This document shows, in pieces, positions 22,930 to 28,401 of a stretch of 28,401 nt of DNA (position 1 is the stretch's first letter; each line of letters starts with the position of its first letter). Position numbers and translations under genes: made by a program. The stretch spans positions 1 to 28,401 of the forward strand of contig NW_026971850.1 of the NCBI RefSeq assembly GCF_026151205.1. The letters are read 5' to 3'. The notes under the pieces were generated by a model, which saw only the letters and a program-made list of their open reading frames with translations, had not been told where the DNA came from and ran no database searches. The DNA is from Bolinopsis microptera. Its lineage: Eukaryota > Ctenophora > Tentaculata > Lobata > Bolinopsidae.

Positions 22930-25560
22930 TAACAAATAACCTAAGCAGTAAGAATTACACTAAAACAATATTAATGAACAGTGAGTGAAGGTTACACACA
23001 AAAATATCAACCTGAGGGAGGGAGAGGGGAAGGTTACACAAAACAAAATTCCAACAAATTGAAGCCAAAAAATTAAAAGAGAAATTGGGGAAAACCAAAA
23101 AAAAACCCAAATTTAATGAATTTAATTCTTTTTAAACCCAAGCAGGTAAGTTAAAGGGTTCACTAAAACAATATTAAACCTAAGCAGGTAAGTGAAGGTA
23201 CACAAAAAAAAAAATTAACCCCCGGGGCAGGAAGGAATAACTAAACAAATTCAACCTAGAGCAGTAAGTGAAGGGGTTCACTAAAACAATATTAAAAACC
23301 GAAGCATAATGAAGGGGTTTCACTAAAACAATATTAAAAAAGAGAGCAGGTAGATTTAAGGTTTTTACTAAAACAATATTAAAAAAGAGCGGGAGGTGAA
23401 GGGTTTTACTAAAACAATTTAAAAATGAAGCAGTAAGTGAAAAAATAAAAACAACGAAAAAAAAATTTATAAAAAATTTTAAAAATAAGCAGTAAGTGAA
23501 GGTACACTAAAACAAATTAAAAACCTAGAAGGTAGAGTGAAGGTTTTCACTAAAAAAAATTAACCGGAAACATAGAGTAAGGGGTTTCACAAAACAATAT
23601 AAACCCCAACATAGAAAGGCCCAAAAAGAAGCAGGTAAGTGAAATTCACTAAAAAAAATAAAACCTGAGAGCAGGTAGATGAAGGGTTTCACAAAAACAA
23701 AATTCAACCTGAAGCAGAAGTAAGGGTTTAAATAAAACAATATAAAATAACAAATAATTCACTCCAAAAAACCAAGAGCAGTAAGGAAGGTTTCACTAAA
23801 AAAAAAAAAAAAATAATTCACAAAAAAATTTAAAAGGGGCAGGGAGAGTAAGGATTTTACCTTTTAAAAAAAAATATTAACCTGAGAAAGGGTAAGTGAA
23901 GGTAAAACTAAAAACAATATTAAACCGAAGCAGGTAGATTAAGGTTACACAAAACAAATAAAAAACCCGGAGCAAAAGTAATTTCACTAAAACAATATTA
24001 AACCTGAAGCAGTAAGTGAAGTTTCACAAAACAATATTAAAACCCAAGCAGGGAAGTGAAGGTTACACTAAAAAAATATTAAAAACCCGAGGAGTAATGA
24101 AGGTTACCTAAAAAAAAACAACCGAGGCATAAAATGGTTCACAAAAAAAAAAAATTAAAATGAGAGCAGGTAGAAGGGGGGGTTAATAAACAATATTAAA
24201 CGAGACAGGTAGAGGAAAAGGTTACACAAACATTTAAACCGAGACAGTAGGGGGAAGGGTTTTCACAAAAAAATTAAACCCCGAGAGCAGGAGATAAGGG
24301 TTTCCCAAAACAAAAAAAATTAAGCCCGGAGAGTGAAGGTTACACAAAAAAACATAAAACCGAGGCCCCTAAGTGGGAAGGGGTTCACTAAAAAAAATTC
24401 AACCCCGAGAGCGGAAAGGGGAAGTTACACTAAAACAATTTTTTAAAACCTAGAGCAGGTTTGGGGTGAAGGTTTCACAAAACAATATTAAAACCTGAGA
24501 GCGTAAGTGAAGGTTACATAAAAAAAATATTAAAAAACCGAGAGCGGGAATGGGGTTAAAAAACAAATTAAACCCTGAAAAACAAATTTAAATTGGGAAA
24601 GGTTACACAAAACAAAATTCAAAACCAAAAGCAGTAGAGTGAAGGGTTTCATAAAAAAATTTTAAACGAACCAAAAAACATAAAAAAAATAAAACCGAGA
24701 GGGTAGAGTGAAGGTTACACTAAAACAATTAAACCTAACGGGAGTAAAATTAACCCAAAACAAAAAAAACCTAAAAGGTAGAGTAAGGGTTTCCTAAACA
24801 AAAAAAACCGAAGCGGTAAGTGAAGGTTACACTAAAAAAATTTAAAAAAAGAGAGCAGTAGATGAAGGTTACACTAAAACTATTTAAACCTGAGAGGAGG
24901 GAAGTGAAATTAAAAAAAAAACAATATTAAACCGAGAGAGGTAAGTGAAGGTTACCTAAAACAAAATTTAAAACCCAGAGCAGGTAATAAGTTACAAAAC
25001 AATATTAAACCGGGGAAAAACAGGTAAAAGGGGAAGGTTACACAAAAAAAATATTAACCCCCGAAGCGTAAAGGGGAAGGGTTACACTAAAACAATTTTA
25101 AACCTGGAGCATAATAAAAGGTTTCACTAAAACAAAAATTAACCTGAGACAGGTAGATGAAGGGCCTAAAAAATATTAAACCTGAACAGGTAGAGGAAGG
25201 TACACTAAAAAAAAAATTAAAAAGGGGAGCAGGAGAGTAAAAGGGTTCACTAAAACAAAATTCAACCGAAGAGGTAGAGGATTTCCCCCAAAACAATATT
25301 ACCCCAGAGGTAGAGTGAAGGTTCACTAAAACAAATAAAAAAAGAGACATTTAGAGTGAAGGTTTTCACTAAAACATATTTAAAATGAGAGCAGGAGAGT
25401 AATTTCACTAAAACAATATTAAAGAGGCGTAGAGTGGGTTACACAAAACAATATTAACCGAAGCAGGTTAAGGAATTACACAAAAACAATTTAACCTGAG
25501 AGCAGGGGGAGAGTAAGGTTACACAAACAATATTAAAAACCCGAGGCAGGTAGGTGAAGG
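22930..25560 (+). repeat. Degraded satellite segment, over-extension type
   Basis: Immediately after the perfect block the copies collapse (GGTTACATAACAAATAACC), then continue as run-extended satellite (GAAGGGGTTTCAC, AAAACCCGAG). The least satellite-like part is 23040-23140, listed separately. Minus-strand open frames of 71 codons (23525-23740) and 87 codons (25087-25350) are satellite text whose stops were removed by indels. Their predicted peptides are imperfect repeats of one another's F/S/L-rich text and show no domain. No gene is supported. Confidence 0.88.
23040..23140. other. Least satellite-like interruption
   Basis: About 100 bases rich in A with little recognisable unit text. Motifs such as CCAACAAATTGAAGCC, GAGAAATTGGGG and TTTAATGAATTTAATTC do not align obviously with the 44-bp unit, although AAACCCAAGCAGGTAAG resumes directly after. 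It could be very damaged satellite or a short foreign insert. No repeats, hairpin or coding signal are evident in it. Confidence 0.4.
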
Positions 25561-26531
25561 TGTGAAGGGTTTCAAAAACAATACAACTAGAGCAAGTGAG
25601 TGAAGTTACTAAACAATATCAACCAGAGAATTTAATAAGGTTTAACCTAAAACAAATCAACTGAGGAGGTAGATGAAGTTACTAAAACAATATTAAAACC
25701 TAGAGCAGTAAGTGAAGTTAATAAACATATAACCTGAGACAGAGAGTGAAGTTACACTCAACAATATTCAACGAACAGGAGGTGAAAGGGTTTCCTAAAC
25801 AATATAACCAAGAGATATTACCTAAACTATAACCGAGAGCGTAGAGTGAAGTTACATACAACAATATTCAACCTAGAGCAGGTAGAGTGAAGTTACATAA
25901 ACAATATAAACCCGAGAGCAGTAGAGTGAGTTACACAAACATATAAACCTGAGAGCAGTAGATGAAAAGGTTACATAAAACAATATTAAACCAGAGAGTA
26001 GAGTGAAGGTACACTAAACAATATAACCTAGAGCAAGTAGGTACACTAAACAATATTAACCAGAGGCGGGAAGGATTACAAATAAAAATAAAAAACTTGA
26101 GCAGTAGAGAATTACACTAAACAATATCAACGAAGCAGTGAGTGAGTTCACTAAACATATAAACCTGAGAGGGTAATAAGTTTTCACAAAAAAATATCAA
26201 CCAGAGCAGGTAGGTGAGTTACACAAACATATAAACCTGAGAGGGTAGAGTGAAGTACACTAAACAATATCAACCGAGCAGTAGGTAAGGTTCACTAAAA
26301 TATTAATAGGCAGAGTGAGGTAACAAAACAATCAACCAAAGCAGTAGGTGAAGTTACACTAAAACAATAAAAACCGAAGCAGAGATGAAGTTACACAAAA
26401 AATATCAAAAAGCAGGTAAGTGAAGGTACCAAAAATAAACTGAGGAGTAGAGTGAAAGGTTCACTAAAACAATATTAAACTAGGCGTAGAGTGAGGTTAC
26501 CAAACATATTCAACCGGGCAGGTAATGAAGG
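25561..26531 (+). repeat. Shortened satellite copies, deletion type
   Basis: The style of damage changes here from run extension to base loss, like 5836-9489. Copies are shorter than 44 and read, for example, GAAGTTACATAAACAATATAAACC. TTCAACC or ATCAACC forms (position-39 C) are common, at about 25616, 25768, 25869, 26126 and 26196, suggesting that this part of the array may be enriched for that variant. The left border coincides with a small direct duplication of GTGAAGG at about 25554-25567. No gene is seen. Confidence 0.87.
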
Positions 26532-26532
26532 T

Positions 26533-26565
<33 letters not shown>
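26532..26565 (+). repeat. T8-A26 homopolymer block inside one satellite unit
   Basis: Eight T (26532-26539) are followed directly by 26 A (26540-26565). Upstream is GTAATGAAGG and downstream is GAAGGTAGAGTGAA. In unit terms the T run sits at TT (21-22) and the A run covers the ACACTAAAACAATATTAAACC part. It looks like a small version of the giant poly-A blocks: one unit whose internal runs were extended while the other bases were lost. Confidence 0.9.
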
Positions 26566-26567
<2 letters not shown>

Positions 26568-28401
26568 AGGTAGAGTGAAATTACAACTAAAACCCAAAAT
26601 TAAACCTTTAGAGCAGTAATTTGAAGTTAAAACAAAACAATAAATTTAACCTGAGAGCAGGTGAGTGAAGGTTACACTAAAACAATATTAACCTGAGAGC
26701 AGTAGAGGAAGTTCACTAAAAAAAATATTAAAACCCAAAAGCAGGTAGAGGAAGGGTTTCACTAAAAACAATATTAAACCAAAAAGCATAGAGTAAGGGT
26801 TTCACTAAAACAATATTTAACCTGAGAGCAGGAGAGTGAAGGTTACACTAAACAAATTTAACCTGAGGCAGTAGAGGAAAAGGTTACACTAAAAATATTA
26901 AACCTAAGCTTTGAGGAAGGTTACACTAAAACAAAATTCAACCTGAGAGCAGGTAGAGTGAAGGGTTTCACTAAAACAATATTAAACCTGAGAGCAGGGG
27001 AGTGAGGTTAAAAACTAAAACAATATTAACCGAAGCAGTAGAGTGAAGGTTTAAAAAACTAAAACCAAATTAATTTCAAAAACCTGGAGCATGAGAGTGA
27101 AGGTTACACAAAAACAAATTTAACCTGAGAGCAGGAAGTGAAGGTTTCACTAAACAAAAATTTAAAACCCGAGCGTAAGTGAAGGTTAACTAAAACAAAT
27201 TAAACCTGAGAGCGGTAAGTGAAGGTTTCACTAAAACAATTTAAAAACCGAGAGCAGGTAAGTGAAGGTTTCACAAAACAATATTAAAACCCGAGAGCAG
27301 GGAGAGTGAAGGTTACACAAAACAAATTAAAACCCGAAGCAGGGAGATGAAGGTTACACAAAAAAAAATTAAAACCCAAGCAGGGAGGTGAAGGGAAAAC
27401 TAAAAAAAAAATAAAACCCGAAGCAGGGAAGTGAAGGTTACACAAAAACAAAATTAAACCTGAAGCAGGTGAGTAAGTTACACTAAAACAAATTTAAAAC
27501 CCAGACAGGTAAGTGAAGGTTACCTAAAACAATATTAACCTGAGAGCAGGTAGGTGAAGGTTTTCACTAAAAAAATTTAAAACCCAGAGCGTAAGGAAGG
27601 TTTTCACTAAAAAAAAATTTTTAAACCTGAGAAGTAGAGTGAAGGTTACACTAAAACAATATTAACTAGAGCAGGAAAAGGAAGTTAAAAACTCAAAATT
27701 TAAAACCCGAGAGCAGGTAATAAGGTTACACTAAAAAACCCAAAAAACCGGGGCAGGGAGGGAAGGTTACATAAAACAAAATTTAAAACCGGGGCAGGGA
27801 AGTGAAATTACACTAAACAATATTTAACCGAGACAGGAGAGTAAGGTTACACTAAAAAAATATTAAAACCGGAACAGGGGATGAAGGGTTTCACTAAACA
27901 AATTTAAAACCCGGGAAACAGTAAAAGGAAGGGTTCCTAAAAAAATTTTTAAAACCCGAGAGCAGGGAGGGAAGGGTTTCACTAAAACAAAAATTAACCT
28001 AGAGAGGTAAGGAAGGTTTAACTAAAACAAAATTTAAAATGAAGCGTAAGTAAGGGACACAAACAATATTAAAACCCGAGAGCAGGGAGAGGGAAAGGGT
28101 TTCACTAAAACAATATTAACCCGAGAGGGATGAGTGAAGGGGTTTCACTAAAACAATTTAAAACCCGAACAGGTAAGGAAGGTTACACTAAAACAAAAAT
28201 TTTAAAAATGAAGCAGGTAAGTGAAGGGTTTCACTAAAAACAATATTAACCCCAACAGGTAGAGTGAAGGTACCTAAAACAAAAAAAACCGAGAGCAGTA
28301 AGTAAGGTTACACAAAAAAAAATATTAAACCTAGAGCAGGTAAGTGAATTTAAAAAATTTAAAAACAAAAAAACCCCAAAAAAATATTTAAACCGAAGCA
28401 G
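26566..28401 (+). repeat. Moderately degraded satellite array to window end
   Basis: About 42 units, readable throughout. Mild run extension (GGGTTTCAC, AAAACCCGAG, CAGGGAGAG) is mixed with a few almost intact copies, for example around 26650-26700 and 26940-27000. The array continues past the right edge. Nothing other than satellite is seen. Confidence 0.92.

Noticed and set aside
23525-23740. 71-codon minus-strand frame
   Set aside because: It is satellite-derived text in a segment with frequent run errors, with no domain and no start context.
25087-25350. 87-codon minus-strand frame with repeated F/S/L-rich text
   Set aside because: The repetition is the 44-bp satellite itself. The frame is open by indels only.

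Overview
The window looks like a piece of eukaryotic satellite DNA (a long minisatellite array), probably from a draft assembly built with long reads. There is no gene, RNA gene, mobile element, CRISPR array or prokaryotic signal in it. I cannot name the species. The call of 'eukaryote' rests on a head-to-tail, non-coding tandem array longer than 22 kb with no genes and on the type of assembly damage, not on a recognised family.

Apart from two giant poly-A blocks, nearly everything is copies of one 44-bp unit, all in the same orientation. A clean reference copy is 20441-20484. Taking G20441 as unit position 1, it carries CAGGTAG (6-12), GAAGGTTACAC (16-26), CTAAAACAATATT (26-38) and AAACCT (39-44). 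It is about 36% GC, and about two thirds of the + strand bases are purines. Two recurrent point variants exist: A39>C (TTAAACC to TTCAACC) and A29>C (ACTAAAAC to ACTACAAC). Because 44 is not a multiple of 3 and the unit has stops on both strands, an intact array cannot hold a long reading frame.

Layout: 1-3204 mostly intact array (about 73 units); 3205-3652 decaying copies; 3653-5835 an uninterrupted run of 2183 A; 5836-9489 heavily shortened copies; 9490-13190 an uninterrupted run of 3701 A; 13191-14440 fairly clean array; 14441-15119 degraded; 15120-15787 clean; 15788-20396 degraded, with homopolymer over-extension; 20397-22929 essentially perfect array (about 58 units, differing only at position 39); 22930-25560 degraded by over-extension; 25561-26531 shortened copies; 26532-26565 a T8-A26 block; 26566-28401 moderately degraded copies to the window edge.

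The damage is not random mutation. It is dominated by indels and by single bases being overwritten by the preceding run (GGTTAC to GGTTTC, AACCTG to AACCCG, GGTAG to GGGAG). The poly-A blocks look like the extreme form of the same process at the unit's A-rich core. My reading is a real 44-bp satellite of moderate to high homogeneity, overlaid with base-calling or consensus artefacts. The biological points worth keeping are the unit itself, its variants and hints of higher-order structure, the perfect small hairpin in every unit, and the per-unit CAGGTAG motif. I do not see a new functional system here.
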